Shown here: piece after piece, positions 43,767 through 52,222 of the stretch | Position numbering within the stretch: position 1 is the first letter of the stretch | How the letters are laid out: each line of letters opens with the position of its first letter | NCBI GenBank assembly: GCA_030412945.1 | Contig: JAUHJS010000004.1 | Coordinates: 1-64,000, forward strand | Source of the DNA: Shiella aurantiaca | GTDB lineage: Bacteria; Bacteroidota; Bacteroidia; Cytophagales; Cyclobacteriaceae | Direction: 5' to 3' | DNA length: 64,000 nucleotides | Program-made: the position numbers and the translations under genes | Notes under the pieces: generated by a model | What the model was told of the DNA's origin: nothing | What the model saw: only the letters and a program-made list of their open reading frames with translations | Database searches by the model: none

Positions 43767-44696
43767 GTGAGTTTTTATTCGATCAAAGATTTAGAGCAGT
43801 TGTCAGGTATAAAAGCCCATACTTTACGTATTTGGGAGCAACGATACAATTTCCTGAAACCTAAGCGCACCGATACCAATATTCGGTTTTACGATGATTC
43901 AGATCTTAAACTGATCCTGAACGTGGCCCTTTTGAAAGATAATGGCTTTAAGATTTCGCGCATTGCTACTATGAGCGAGAAAGAAATGGGTGAGGAAATC
44001 TTACACCTCACGCAGAAATCCTTAAAGTACGAAGAGCAAATTCACGCCATCACCCTGTCTATGATTGAAATGGACGAGGCTAAGTTTGATAAAATCATAA
44101 GCACCAACCTGCTAAAAATAGGTTTTGAGGCTACTATGATCAACATCTTGTATCCGTTCTTGTCTAAGCTGGGTGTTTTGTGGCAAACCGGCTCTATCAA
44201 TCCGGCTCAAGAACATTTTATCAGCAACCTCATCCGTCAGAAAATTGTGGTTGCCATTGATGGACAAGATGCTCCACCAATTGATGCGCCTCGCTTTATC
44301 CTATATCTGCCCGAAACCGAGCTGCACGAAATCAGCCTTTTGTTTTCGGCTTACCTTTTAAAATCGCGCGGTATGCGTGTAGTATATTTAGGTCAGTCAC
44401 TGCCTTTCCACGACTTGGTATCGGCCCATAAGGTATACCAGCCTCAGTATATGCTTACCTTCCTCACCACCTACCCCGGCTCGGCCAATGTGCAGGAATA
44501 CATTTATCGTCTTTCCAATACGTTCCCAGATACCGACTTGGTACTTAGTGGTTACCAGGTGATTGCCCAAGACTTGGACCTACCCTCTAATGTGCACCTA
44601 TTCACCAACATGAATCAGCTGGTAGAGCTTATCGAGCAAGCTAAGGGACTGAACGACACCGCTCACCGCGGAAATGGCATGAGCCACAGTCGCTAA
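43767..44696 (+). CDS. CarH/LitR-like MerR regulator with B12-binding domain
   Basis: The 309-aa protein starts with GTG and has a MerR HTH at residues 1-70 (YSIKDLEQLSGIKAHTLRIW). A helical bundle carries W-x9-EH (W139, E149, H150), the AdoCbl-capping motif of CarH. A Rossmann-like cobalamin domain with ETELHEISLLF follows, where E185 and H187 match the base-off E-x-H, but the usual following Gly is Ser. CarH tetramers bind DNA in the dark and fall apart in light. The gene directly precedes the carotenoid genes, so repression of them is the likely role. B12 binding is unproven here. Confidence 0.88.
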   Translation: MSFYSIKDLEQLSGIKAHTLRIWEQRYNFLKPKRTDTNIRFYDDSDLKLILNVALLKDNGFKISRIATMSEKEMGEEILHLTQKSLKYEEQIHAITLSMIEMDEAKFDKIISTNLLKIGFEATMINILYPFLSKLGVLWQTGSINPAQEHFISNLIRQKIVVAIDGQDAPPIDAPRFILYLPETELHEISLLFSAYLLKSRGMRVVYLGQSLPFHDLVSAHKVYQPQYMLTFLTTYPGSANVQEYIYRLSNTFPDTDLVLSGYQVIAQDLDLPSNVHLFTNMNQLVELIEQAKGLNDTAHRGNGMSHSR

Positions 44697-44721
44697 TTTC
44701 AAATTATTTTAAAAAATTTGT

Positions 44722-44887
44722 TAAACATTCCCTTAACGCAACTTTGGATAAAATTGTGCGTTTAAACATTTAAAATGCCTTTTAAATCACTTCAACAATG
44801 TTTTGTCCGAAATTGGCAACCTGGCTCATTTTATTATGTTTAAGTAAATTGAAAAATAATTAAACAAAATATTTGACTCGTGTTTAA
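44722..44887 (+). promoter_or_regulatory. Repeated TGTTTAA/TTAAACA words upstream of the sigma-crt operon
   Basis: TTAAACA occurs at 44722-44728, 44762-44768 and 44860-44866; TGTTTAA at 44837-44843 and 44881-44887. A TTG (44849-44851) and ATATTTG (44869-44875) could form a Bacteroidota promoter with about 17-bp spacing. The same word in the regulator's own promoter suggests a shared operator set. Confidence 0.5.
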
Positions 44888-44929
44888 TTAATTCCTAGAT
44901 TGCTTACACAAATTAAAAATCGTACTAGT

Positions 44930-45442
44930 ATGACAGCCCTAGAATTTAGTTACGTATTGCAAGAAATGTCCAAGCAACTTCGTCCTTTCGCGTATCGCCT
45001 CACAAAGGACAGCGAGGACGCCAATGATTTGTTACAGGAAACGGTATTGAAAGCCTATACCAACCGCGAGAAGTTTTCGGATGGCACCAATCTGAAAGCT
45101 TGGCTGTACACCATCATGAAGAACACCTTTATTACCAACTATCAGCGTATGGTAAGAAGAAATACCTTCATCGATACTACGGATAACCTACACTTTATTA
45201 ACTCTACCGATAACTTGGCAGAAAATTTAGCACATTCTAGCTTCGCCATGAAAGATATTAACGAAGCAATTGCTAAATTGGAAGATGCGTACAAAACTCC
45301 GTTCCTTATGCATTTCCGTGGGTTCAAATACCACGAGATTGCCGAGAAGCTGAACATTCCTATCGGAACGGTGAAAAACCGCATTCATATTGCCAGAAAA
45401 GACTTAAAAGGGATGCTCAAATCCTACGCAAGTAAATATTGA
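44930..45442 (+). CDS. ECF sigma factor of the carotenoid operon
   Basis: The 170-aa ECF sigma factor has region 2 (YRLTKDSEDANDLLQETVLKAYTNREKF) and region 4 (INEAIAKLEDAYKTPFLMHFRGFKYHEIAEKLNIPIGTVKNRIHIARKDL). ATG 44930 (MTALEFSYVLQEM) is preferred to the longer frame. It lies 8 bp upstream of crtI and is probably co-transcribed with all crt genes. The CarH-like regulator would then control a sigma factor that could amplify other light-response genes. Whether it recognises its own promoter is not known. Confidence 0.88.
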   Translation: MTALEFSYVLQEMSKQLRPFAYRLTKDSEDANDLLQETVLKAYTNREKFSDGTNLKAWLYTIMKNTFITNYQRMVRRNTFIDTTDNLHFINSTDNLAENLAHSSFAMKDINEAIAKLEDAYKTPFLMHFRGFKYHEIAEKLNIPIGTVKNRIHIARKDLKGMLKSYASKY

Positions 45443-45450
45443 GGTTGTGT

Positions 45451-46926
45451 ATGAGTTCCAAACGAGTAGTAGTAATTGGGTCGGGATTTGCCGGACTTTC
45501 CGTAGCCACCTCATTAGCCGATAAAGGTTACACAGTAACTGTACTCGAAAAGAACTCCAGCATAGGCGGACGTGCCCGCCAGTTTGAAGCCCAAGGTTTT
45601 GTGTTCGACATGGGTCCGAGCTGGTATTGGATGCCCGATGTGTTTGAATCCTACTTTAACCGCTTTGGCAAAAAAGCTTCCGACTACTACACTTTACATC
45701 GCCTCGACCCTTCTTACACCGTAATTTTCGGTGAAAACGATTTTGTCAATCTACCGGCTACCCTCGATAAAGTAGCCGAGTTATTTGAAAGCTACGAAAA
45801 GGGAGCCGGAGAAAAGCTCAAAGAATTTATGCGCCAAGCGGCCTATAAATATCAGGTAGGCATTAATGATTTGGTGTATAAGCCCGGCCTTTCGCTTACT
45901 GAGTTTGCCAACCCCAAATTGCTGATAGACGTGGTGCGCATGGATATTTTCACTTCCATCTATAGGCACGTCCGCAAATATTTCAAACATCCCAAGCTGC
46001 TCGAAATCATCGAGTTTCCTATTTTGTTCCTAGGCGCTTTGCCTCAAAACACCCCTGCTTTGTATAGCCTGATGAATTATGCTGATATCGCTTTGGGAAC
46101 TTGGTATCCTATGGGCGGTATGTTCAAAATTGTAGAAGGCATGGCCACTTTGGCCCGTGAAAAAGGCGTAGAAATCAAAACCAGTCATGAGGTGCAGGGC
46201 TTTATTACCGAAGACAATAAAGTGCTGGGCGTAAAAACCAATCAGGGTGATTTTATGGCCGACTTGGTAGTGGCGGGTGCCGATTATCGCCATGTGGATC
46301 AAGAGCTTACTGCACCGGAACATCGCAACTATAGTCATCAATATTGGGAAAAACGCGTAATGGCGCCTTCCTCACTACTTTTCTATTTGGGTGTGAACAA
46401 GCGTTTGCAAAACCTGAACCACCACAACCTCTTTTTTGATGAGGATTTTGGCCCGCATGCCCGTCAGATTTATGAAACCCCAGATTGGCCGGAAAAACCA
46501 CTTTTTTACGCTTCGGTTCCTTCCAAAACCGATCCTTCCGTAGCACCCGTAGGTCAGGAGAACTTATTCCTCTTGGTGCCAGTAGCACCCGGACTTACCG
46601 ATACCGAAGAAACACGCGAGAAGTACTATCACCTAGTGATGGACAGGCTGGAAGCGCTGACCAAACAGAGCATTCGCGAACATGTGGTGTACAAGCGCAG
46701 CTATGCCCACAATGATTTTATTTCCGACTATAATGCCTTCAAAGGCAATGCCTACGGCTTGGCCAATACGCTGAAACAAACGGCCATTTTGAAGCCAAGC
46801 ATGAAGAGTAAGAAGTTGAAAAACCTGTACTTTACCGGACAGCTTACCGTACCGGGGCCGGGCGTACCTCCTTCCTTGATTTCAGGCCAAGTGGTAGCCG
46901 ACCAAATACACAAAGAATTAAACTAA
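45451..46926 (+). CDS. crtI: Phytoene desaturase (CrtI)
   Basis: The 491-aa flavoprotein desaturates phytoene to lycopene. The N-terminal dinucleotide fold is VVVIGSGFAGLSVATSLADKGYTVTVLEKNSSIGGRA, followed by FDMGPSWYWMPDVFE. The C-terminal FAD motif LYFTGQLTVPGPGVPPSLISG is characteristic of CrtI/CrtN. ATG 45451 (MSSKRVVVIG) follows the sigma stop by 8 bp and precedes crtB by 6 bp. The length is typical of bacterial CrtI. Confidence 0.95.
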   Translation: MSSKRVVVIGSGFAGLSVATSLADKGYTVTVLEKNSSIGGRARQFEAQGFVFDMGPSWYWMPDVFESYFNRFGKKASDYYTLHRLDPSYTVIFGENDFVNLPATLDKVAELFESYEKGAGEKLKEFMRQAAYKYQVGINDLVYKPGLSLTEFANPKLLIDVVRMDIFTSIYRHVRKYFKHPKLLEIIEFPILFLGALPQNTPALYSLMNYADIALGTWYPMGGMFKIVEGMATLAREKGVEIKTSHEVQGFITEDNKVLGVKTNQGDFMADLVVAGADYRHVDQELTAPEHRNYSHQYWEKRVMAPSSLLFYLGVNKRLQNLNHHNLFFDEDFGPHARQIYETPDWPEKPLFYASVPSKTDPSVAPVGQENLFLLVPVAPGLTDTEETREKYYHLVMDRLEALTKQSIREHVVYKRSYAHNDFISDYNAFKGNAYGLANTLKQTAILKPSMKSKKLKNLYFTGQLTVPGPGVPPSLISGQVVADQIHKELN

Positions 46927-46932
46927 GCGATT

Positions 46933-47769
46933 ATGGATACTTTGTACAACCAGTCCACCTTTGAATGCAGCAAACTGATAACCCGCTTATACAGTACTTC
47001 ATTCACTTTGGGCATCCGCACCTTGGACAAGCGTTTCCATTATCCTATTTATGCGATATATGGTTTTGTGCGGTATGCCGATGAAATCGTGGATACTTTT
47101 CATGAGCAAGACAAAAAAACCTTGCTAGAAGAGTTTAAGGCAGACACCTATCAGGCCATAGAAAGGGGCATTAGCCTCAATCCGGTGCTCCATAGTTTTC
47201 AGGCGGTGGTAAACCAATACCATATCGAAAAGGAACTAATCGATGCTTTTTTGAAAAGCATGGAGATGGATCTGTACAAAACCGATTATAATCAGTCGGG
47301 CTATGAAGAATACATTTATGGCTCAGCAGAGGTGGTGGGCCTTATGTGTTTGCGCGTGTTCTGTGAAGGAGATGCGGAAGCGTACGATAGGTTGAAGGCA
47401 CCGGCCCGCAGCTTGGGCTCGGCATTTCAGAAAGTGAATTTCCTGCGCGACCTCAAAAGTGACTTTGCCGAGCGTGGACGCACCTATTTTCCCGGAGTGA
47501 ATTTTCAGCAGTTTACGCCTGATATGAAAGTCTGGATCGAAGCGGATATCCAAAAAGACTTTGATCATGCCTTGGAAGGCATTCGTCAGCTTCCCGATGG
47601 AGCCCGCATGGGCGTGTATTTGGCCTATGTGTATTATATCAAATTGTTCAAAAAAATCAAAAAGACTCCGGTGCATGTAATTCAGCATCAGCGCATTCGC
47701 ATACCCGATGGGCGTAAGTTTACCTTGCTTCTACAGAGTTATTTCAAGTACCGACTTAACGCTATCTAA
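46933..47769 (+). CDS. crtB: Phytoene synthase (CrtB)
   Basis: The 278-aa enzyme condenses two geranylgeranyl diphosphates to phytoene. The two aspartate-rich Mg sites are visible: FVRYADEIVDTF (about residues 46-57) and NFLRDLKSDFAERGRTYFP (about 172-190), both in the all-helical squalene/phytoene synthase fold. It lies between crtI and the cyclase with its stop directly against the next ATG. Confidence 0.96.
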   Translation: MDTLYNQSTFECSKLITRLYSTSFTLGIRTLDKRFHYPIYAIYGFVRYADEIVDTFHEQDKKTLLEEFKADTYQAIERGISLNPVLHSFQAVVNQYHIEKELIDAFLKSMEMDLYKTDYNQSGYEEYIYGSAEVVGLMCLRVFCEGDAEAYDRLKAPARSLGSAFQKVNFLRDLKSDFAERGRTYFPGVNFQQFTPDMKVWIEADIQKDFDHALEGIRQLPDGARMGVYLAYVYYIKLFKKIKKTPVHVIQHQRIRIPDGRKFTLLLQSYFKYRLNAI

Positions 47770-48468
47770 ATGAAAACCTATCTCTTGCTCAACATCGGTA
47801 CGGTAATATTCCCTTTGCTTCTGTCTTTTGACAAAAAGGTGCACTATGTGGGCAAATGGAAAAACTTGAGCTTGGCCATTTTGCTTACCCTGATAGTTTT
47901 TGTGGTCTGGGATGTGTTCTTTACCTATTACGGTATCTGGAGTTTCAACGAGGAGCATTTAATTGGCGTCAATATTATCAATTTGCCACTCGAGGAATGG
48001 CTGTTTTTCATTACGGTGCCCTTTGCCAGTGTGTTTATTTATGAATGCCTGAAAGCCTATTTTCCCAAATTAGAGTTTGCTAAACCGGCCCTTACCATCA
48101 GCCGCTTTCTGATTCCCTTTTTCTTGATGCTGGGTGTGCTCAACTGGGGCCAATGGTATACTTCTATCAACTTTTTGGTGGCGGCTGTTACCTTATACCT
48201 ACACGTGCAGTATTTCAATTCAGAATATTTAAGTAAATTTTACCTAGCCTATCTCATTCACCTAATCCCATTTGGTTTGGTGAACGGGGTGCTTACAGCC
48301 CTACCTGTAGTGATTTACAACGATGCTGAAAACTACGGTATACGCCTCGGTACCATTCCCTTAGAAGATACGGTGTACTCATTTACCCTGCTTTTGATGA
48401 ATATCAGTTTTTTTGAATACTTCACTAGCAAACAAAAGGCTTCGGCCACCCAAACAACTCCCTCTTAA
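47770..48468 (+). CDS. crtYcd: Lycopene cyclase, fused CrtYc/CrtYd type
   Basis: The 232-aa protein has about six to seven transmembrane helices arranged as two homologous halves. Each half carries the conserved PLEE/PLED motif: NLPLEEWLFFITVPFASV and TIPLEDTVYSFTLLLM. This is the fused single-chain form of heterodimeric CrtYc/CrtYd, related to archaeal and fungal cyclases. It converts lycopene to beta-carotene in the membrane. The start codon directly follows the crtB stop. Confidence 0.9.
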   Translation: MKTYLLLNIGTVIFPLLLSFDKKVHYVGKWKNLSLAILLTLIVFVVWDVFFTYYGIWSFNEEHLIGVNIINLPLEEWLFFITVPFASVFIYECLKAYFPKLEFAKPALTISRFLIPFFLMLGVLNWGQWYTSINFLVAAVTLYLHVQYFNSEYLSKFYLAYLIHLIPFGLVNGVLTALPVVIYNDAENYGIRLGTIPLEDTVYSFTLLLMNISFFEYFTSKQKASATQTTPS

Positions 48469-48498
48469 ATAGGTTATACACAATTAAAATGCTCGGCT

Positions 48499-49344
48499 AT
48501 GTTACACTTGAATATTGAAATCGATGCTAACTCAGGATTTTGTTTTGGCGTAGTGTATGCCATAGAAATGGCCGAGGAGATTTTGGACGAATCGGGTCAT
48601 CTCTATTGCTTGGGCGACATTGTGCACAACGATGAGGAGGTAAAGCGCCTGGAAGCTAAGGGACTTAAGATCATCGACCATGAGGTGCTCAAAACCTTGA
48701 AAGATGAAAAAGTACTTATTCGCGCCCATGGAGAGCCGCCTTCTACTTACCAAATGGCTATTGCCAATAACCTGGAGTTGATAGATGCTTCTTGCCCGGT
48801 GGTGCTTAAGCTGCAAAACCGCATCAAAAACTCTTTCGATAAGGAGGAGAAAATCTACATTTATGGCAAGCACGGTCATGCCGAGGTGATTGGCCTGCTT
48901 GGTCAAACCAATAACGAAGCGGTGGTTTTTCAGGATATCAATGAGCTAGATATTAGCACCTTGCCCAAGAATATGACCCTCTACAGCCAAACTACCAAAA
49001 GTACCGACAACTTTTACCACATTACCAATACCTTGGCCGAGGCCGGAATAGAAGTAAATGCCAACGATACCATTTGCCGACAGGTGAGCAACCGCGATAA
49101 AGAACTGCGCGACTTTGCCTCTCGCTTCGATGTGGTTATTTTTGTGAGTGGCACCAAATCCAGCAACGGTAAGGTGCTATACAATGTATGTAAGGAGAAA
49201 AACCCCAATACCCACTTTATTTCTCACCCTTCGGAGCTTAAAACGGAGTGGTTCAATGCAGGCGATAAAATTGGAATCTGTGGTGCCACTTCTACGCCCA
49301 TGTGGCTAATGGAAGAAGTGCGCAACACCCTATTAACGTATTGA
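48499..49344 (+). CDS. ispH: 4-hydroxy-3-methylbut-2-enyl diphosphate reductase (IspH)
   Basis: The 281-aa iron-sulphur enzyme makes IPP and DMAPP in the MEP pathway. The three cluster cysteines are visible: SGFCFGV (about 13), DASCPVVLKL (about 95) and GICGATSTPMW (about 255-265). The conserved E-x-x-R-H-like GKHGHAEVIGL segment is present. A location inside the carotenoid operon ties precursor supply to pigment demand. Its 3' end is 4 bp before crtZ. Confidence 0.96.
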   Translation: MLHLNIEIDANSGFCFGVVYAIEMAEEILDESGHLYCLGDIVHNDEEVKRLEAKGLKIIDHEVLKTLKDEKVLIRAHGEPPSTYQMAIANNLELIDASCPVVLKLQNRIKNSFDKEEKIYIYGKHGHAEVIGLLGQTNNEAVVFQDINELDISTLPKNMTLYSQTTKSTDNFYHITNTLAEAGIEVNANDTICRQVSNRDKELRDFASRFDVVIFVSGTKSSNGKVLYNVCKEKNPNTHFISHPSELKTEWFNAGDKIGICGATSTPMWLMEEVRNTLLTY

Positions 49345-49348
49345 TATC

Positions 49349-49810
49349 ATGACACTCGCTTTTCATATTTTTTTAGTCATAGCCACTTTTTTTTTCATGG
49401 AGTTTGTGGCTTGGTTTACGCACAAATACATCATGCACGGTTTTTTGTGGATATGGCATCGCTCACACCATGTGCATCATAATCATGCCCTAGAGCGCAA
49501 CGACCTCTTCGCTTTGGTATTCAGTATTCCGGCTGTAGCGCTTATCGTGGCGGGTAGCCTACTCAAAGAACAAGGCTGGGAATTTCTGATGTATATCGGT
49601 TTTGGGGTGACGGCCTACGGCATTTTCTATTTCATTTTCCATGATGTGATTGTACACAGACGTATCAAAATCAAATTTGTGGCACGCAGCCGATACATGA
49701 AGCGCATTATGCGCGCCCACTATGTGCATCATACCGTACATACCAAAGAAGGAGCTGAAGCTTTTGGCTTTTTGTATGCTCCAAAAAAGTACGAGAAGGA
49801 AGAGAAATAA
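49349..49810 (+). CDS. crtZ: Beta-carotene hydroxylase (CrtZ)
   Basis: The 153-aa di-iron membrane enzyme hydroxylates beta-carotene at C3 towards zeaxanthin. The histidine boxes of the fatty acid hydroxylase family are visible: HKYIMH, HRSHHVHHNH, FHDVIVHRR and YVHHTVH. Hydrophobic segments flank them. It is the last gene of the pigment operon, so the predicted end product is zeaxanthin unless other enzymes act elsewhere. Confidence 0.95.
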   Translation: MTLAFHIFLVIATFFFMEFVAWFTHKYIMHGFLWIWHRSHHVHHNHALERNDLFALVFSIPAVALIVAGSLLKEQGWEFLMYIGFGVTAYGIFYFIFHDVIVHRRIKIKFVARSRYMKRIMRAHYVHHTVHTKEGAEAFGFLYAPKKYEKEEK

Positions 49811-49815
49811 TCATC

Positions 49816-49840
49816 ATTGCCAAAATCTTTACTTGGCAAT
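49816..49840 (+). terminator. Weak stem-loop after crtZ
   Basis: ATTGCCAA (49816-49823) pairs with TTGGCAAT (49833-49840), 5 bp after the crtZ stop. The following T-run is poor (ttcc), so termination may be partial. Confidence 0.5.
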
Positions 49841-49897
49841 TTCCGCTAATACACTGACTACGAGCTAATAAAATAGGCGCAAGGTTTCATCTTATCG

Positions 49898-49920
49898 ATA
49901 AGAAATAGTACATTTCTTAT
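49898..49920. promoter_or_regulatory. Perfect 9-bp inverted repeat upstream of the glutamate synthase-like gene
   Basis: ATAAGAAAT (49898-49906) and ATTTCTTAT (49912-49920) flank AGTAC, 20 bp before the ATG at 49941. A palindrome CTTATCGATAAG (49891-49902) overlaps its left edge. A repressor site is a plausible reading. Confidence 0.4.
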
Positions 49921-49940
49921 GCGATTAAAACCTGAACCCT

Positions 49941-51671
49941 ATGAACGCGTACCCCTCTAATTTCAAAAACCCCGGCAAGGCCGGTCCTCCGCGCCTAAGC
50001 GCTTTGCTCAAATCCATCAATGTATGGACGGTCAGTTGGCTGCTTATCTCCTCTCTCATCACTTTTGCCTACGGCTATTATTTCCAGTTAGAAGAACTGG
50101 CACATTTGAGCTTGTTTGGCTGGATGACCACCTTGGTTTCCGAATTCTCACTAGTGGCGGCAATTCTGGGCATTATTATGCTCTATATTCATGATCGAAG
50201 TCAAAAAGATGACCCCATACAGCGGGTGTTTCCGGTGGTGATTTGGGGAAGAAAGTTTTTGATTTCCTTAGGGCCACTTTTGCGCCAATACATTTTTTCA
50301 AACGACCAAGAAGAACTTCCCTACAACCGTATTACCCGCAAGTGGATTTACGAATCTTCGCGTGGTGCGCGCAATACCATAGGCTTTGGTACCCAGCTCG
50401 ATATGGACAAAGTAGGCTCTTATCTGATTATGCCGGCTACCTTTACCAATAAAAAATCCAAAACCGGAGAAGAAGTGGGTCACTCCTACAAAAAGGTGAT
50501 TGGTGCGCATACAGGTGTGCAGCCCGTTACGCTTACCCATTTTGTCAACATTAGCGCCATGTCTTTCGGGGCGCTTTCGGGGCGGGCACACGAGGCCTTG
50601 AATTTAGGGGCAAAAATGGCCGGAATTCTTCATAATTGTGGTGAAGGCGGCTTGGCACCCTGTCATGAAAAAGGGGGCGATTTAATTTTTCAGATTGGCA
50701 CCGCCAAATATGGTGTGCGCGATGAAAATGGAAATTTAGATACTTCCTTGCTCGCAGAATTGGCGCAGCATCCACAAATCAAAATGTTTGAAGTGAAACT
50801 GGCACAAGGAGCCAAGCCCGGCAAGGGCGGTATGCTGTTGAAAGAGAAAATCACTCCGGAGATTGCCCGCATTCGTAAGATTCCTATGGGGAAAGATGCC
50901 TACGCTCCGGCCCGCCATCAGGAGTTTAGCGATGTAGATGGCCTTTTTGATTTCATCGATACCGTGCGTAAAACCACACAAAAGCCCGTGGGGATAAAGA
51001 TGGTAATTGGCCATACTTCGGAGATAGAAGATATTGCCGAAAAAATGAGCCGCGAACCCGGCCGTGGGCCCGATTACATTGCCATTGATGGCGGAGAAGG
51101 CGGTACGGGGGCTTCGCCTTTGGTGCTTAGTTCCTACGCTGGTTTGCCTATGAAACAAGCCGTGGCGGTGGCCGATTGGGCTTTGAAACGCCACAAAGTG
51201 CGCGATAAAGTGGTGATTTTTGCCAGTGGTAAAATCTCTACGCCTATCGAAATAGCCGTGGCCATGGCACTAGGAGCCGATGCAGTATATATTGCCCGTG
51301 GTTTTATGTTCTCCTTAGGCTGCATACAAGCGCTGGAATGCCATACTAATACTTGCCCTTCGGGGATTGCTACCCAAGATAAGCGCCTGGAAAAGGCTTT
51401 AAATGTGGAGGCAGCTGCACAGCGCATAGCCACCTATGCCAAAACCTTATATACCGAAACCCAAATGCTGGCCGAAGCCTGTGGATACGATAATCCTAAC
51501 CAAATTACAGCTGATGATATTATGGTAGTGACTTCGCCCGGCCACTTAGACTATCTATCGGAGCTGCATGGGATATCGGCTTATGAGGCTAGCCTAGAGC
51601 GGCAAAGAGCCCGCAAAATGGGCATGACCGTGGGTGAGATGAAAATCTATGAATCTGATCAACATAAGTGA
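49941..51671 (+). CDS. FMN-binding glutamate synthase-like protein (GltS domain)
   Basis: The 576-aa protein has two N-terminal membrane helices (TVSWLLISSLITFAYGYYF, then LAAILGIIMLYI-type segments). A TIM-barrel GltS domain has AISGGEGGTGASP-type FMN site residues (IDGGEGGTGASPLVLSSYAG) and CHTNTCPSGIATQ for an iron-sulphur or catalytic loop. It lacks the amidotransferase domain of large GltB, so it resembles the stand-alone GltS proteins common in Bacteroidota. The substrate is not certain. The gene is single, with an inverted repeat upstream. Confidence 0.88.
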   Translation: MNAYPSNFKNPGKAGPPRLSALLKSINVWTVSWLLISSLITFAYGYYFQLEELAHLSLFGWMTTLVSEFSLVAAILGIIMLYIHDRSQKDDPIQRVFPVVIWGRKFLISLGPLLRQYIFSNDQEELPYNRITRKWIYESSRGARNTIGFGTQLDMDKVGSYLIMPATFTNKKSKTGEEVGHSYKKVIGAHTGVQPVTLTHFVNISAMSFGALSGRAHEALNLGAKMAGILHNCGEGGLAPCHEKGGDLIFQIGTAKYGVRDENGNLDTSLLAELAQHPQIKMFEVKLAQGAKPGKGGMLLKEKITPEIARIRKIPMGKDAYAPARHQEFSDVDGLFDFIDTVRKTTQKPVGIKMVIGHTSEIEDIAEKMSREPGRGPDYIAIDGGEGGTGASPLVLSSYAGLPMKQAVAVADWALKRHKVRDKVVIFASGKISTPIEIAVAMALGADAVYIARGFMFSLGCIQALECHTNTCPSGIATQDKRLEKALNVEAAAQRIATYAKTLYTETQMLAEACGYDNPNQITADDIMVVTSPGHLDYLSELHGISAYEASLERQRARKMGMTVGEMKIYESDQHK

Positions 51672-51690
51672 AAAATGAAAGACGAGAAAT

Positions 51691-51718
51691 AAAAAAAGGC
51701 CGCAGTAGCACTGCGACC
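51691..51718 (-). terminator. Rho-independent terminator of the 105-aa gene
   Basis: On the minus strand GGTCGCAGT-GCT-ACTGCGGCC is followed by T7. It lies 36 bp after the stop codon of the 105-aa gene. Confidence 0.85.
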
Positions 51719-51753
51719 ATTTCCCGTTTTTGACCTATGTATTGTTTTGAATA

Positions 51754-52071
51754 TTAGTTTACTAAGTAGTAAGTGTCACTACCGAATTCTCCCATTAAAT
51801 CGCTGCGGTTGATTAATTTCCTAACTGCTACGCGTTGTGCTTCTTTTCTTTTAACAGTTCCTACTAATTCGCCTGCGCTATTGTAGAAATAAAGACTAGG
51901 TTCTGTTTCAAAGGCATTCAAGAAATCTTCTTGAGCGGCTTGTTGCTCCACGACCTCTTCCAATACTTGAGCCTCTTCTTCGGCCAAAGCTTTTTTCACT
52001 TTAGCTTCTGCATTAAAGGCGAGAAAAAGAACCGAGGCAAGGGCGAATGTTTTTAGCATTTGAGTTTTCAT
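51754..52071 (-). CDS. Small secreted protein with Glu/Gln-rich helix (105 aa)
   Basis: The 105-aa product has a signal peptide (MKTQMLKTFALASVLFLAFNAEA). An acidic helical stretch AEEEAQVLEEVVEQQAAQED is followed by a beta-rich tail (SLYFYNSAGELVGTVKRKEA). No family is recognised. It is separated by a terminator from the convergent glutamate synthase-like gene and lies downstream of a histidine kinase on the same strand, with a 151-bp gap. Function is unknown. Confidence 0.55.
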   Translation of the reverse strand: MKTQMLKTFALASVLFLAFNAEAKVKKALAEEEAQVLEEVVEQQAAQEDFLNAFETEPSLYFYNSAGELVGTVKRKEAQRVAVRKLINRSDLMGEFGSDTYYLVN

Positions 52072-52222
52072 GTTGTTGTTTGTTTAATTGACCGAACAGC
52101 CTATGCCAAGACTCGTGCCAAAATTATAAATATCAGATTATCAGGTAATTGAATTTATTTTTGTATTCTCACTTTGTCCGAATGCGGACACCCGAATTTC
52201 GATATCGGACAGTGCGAACAGT

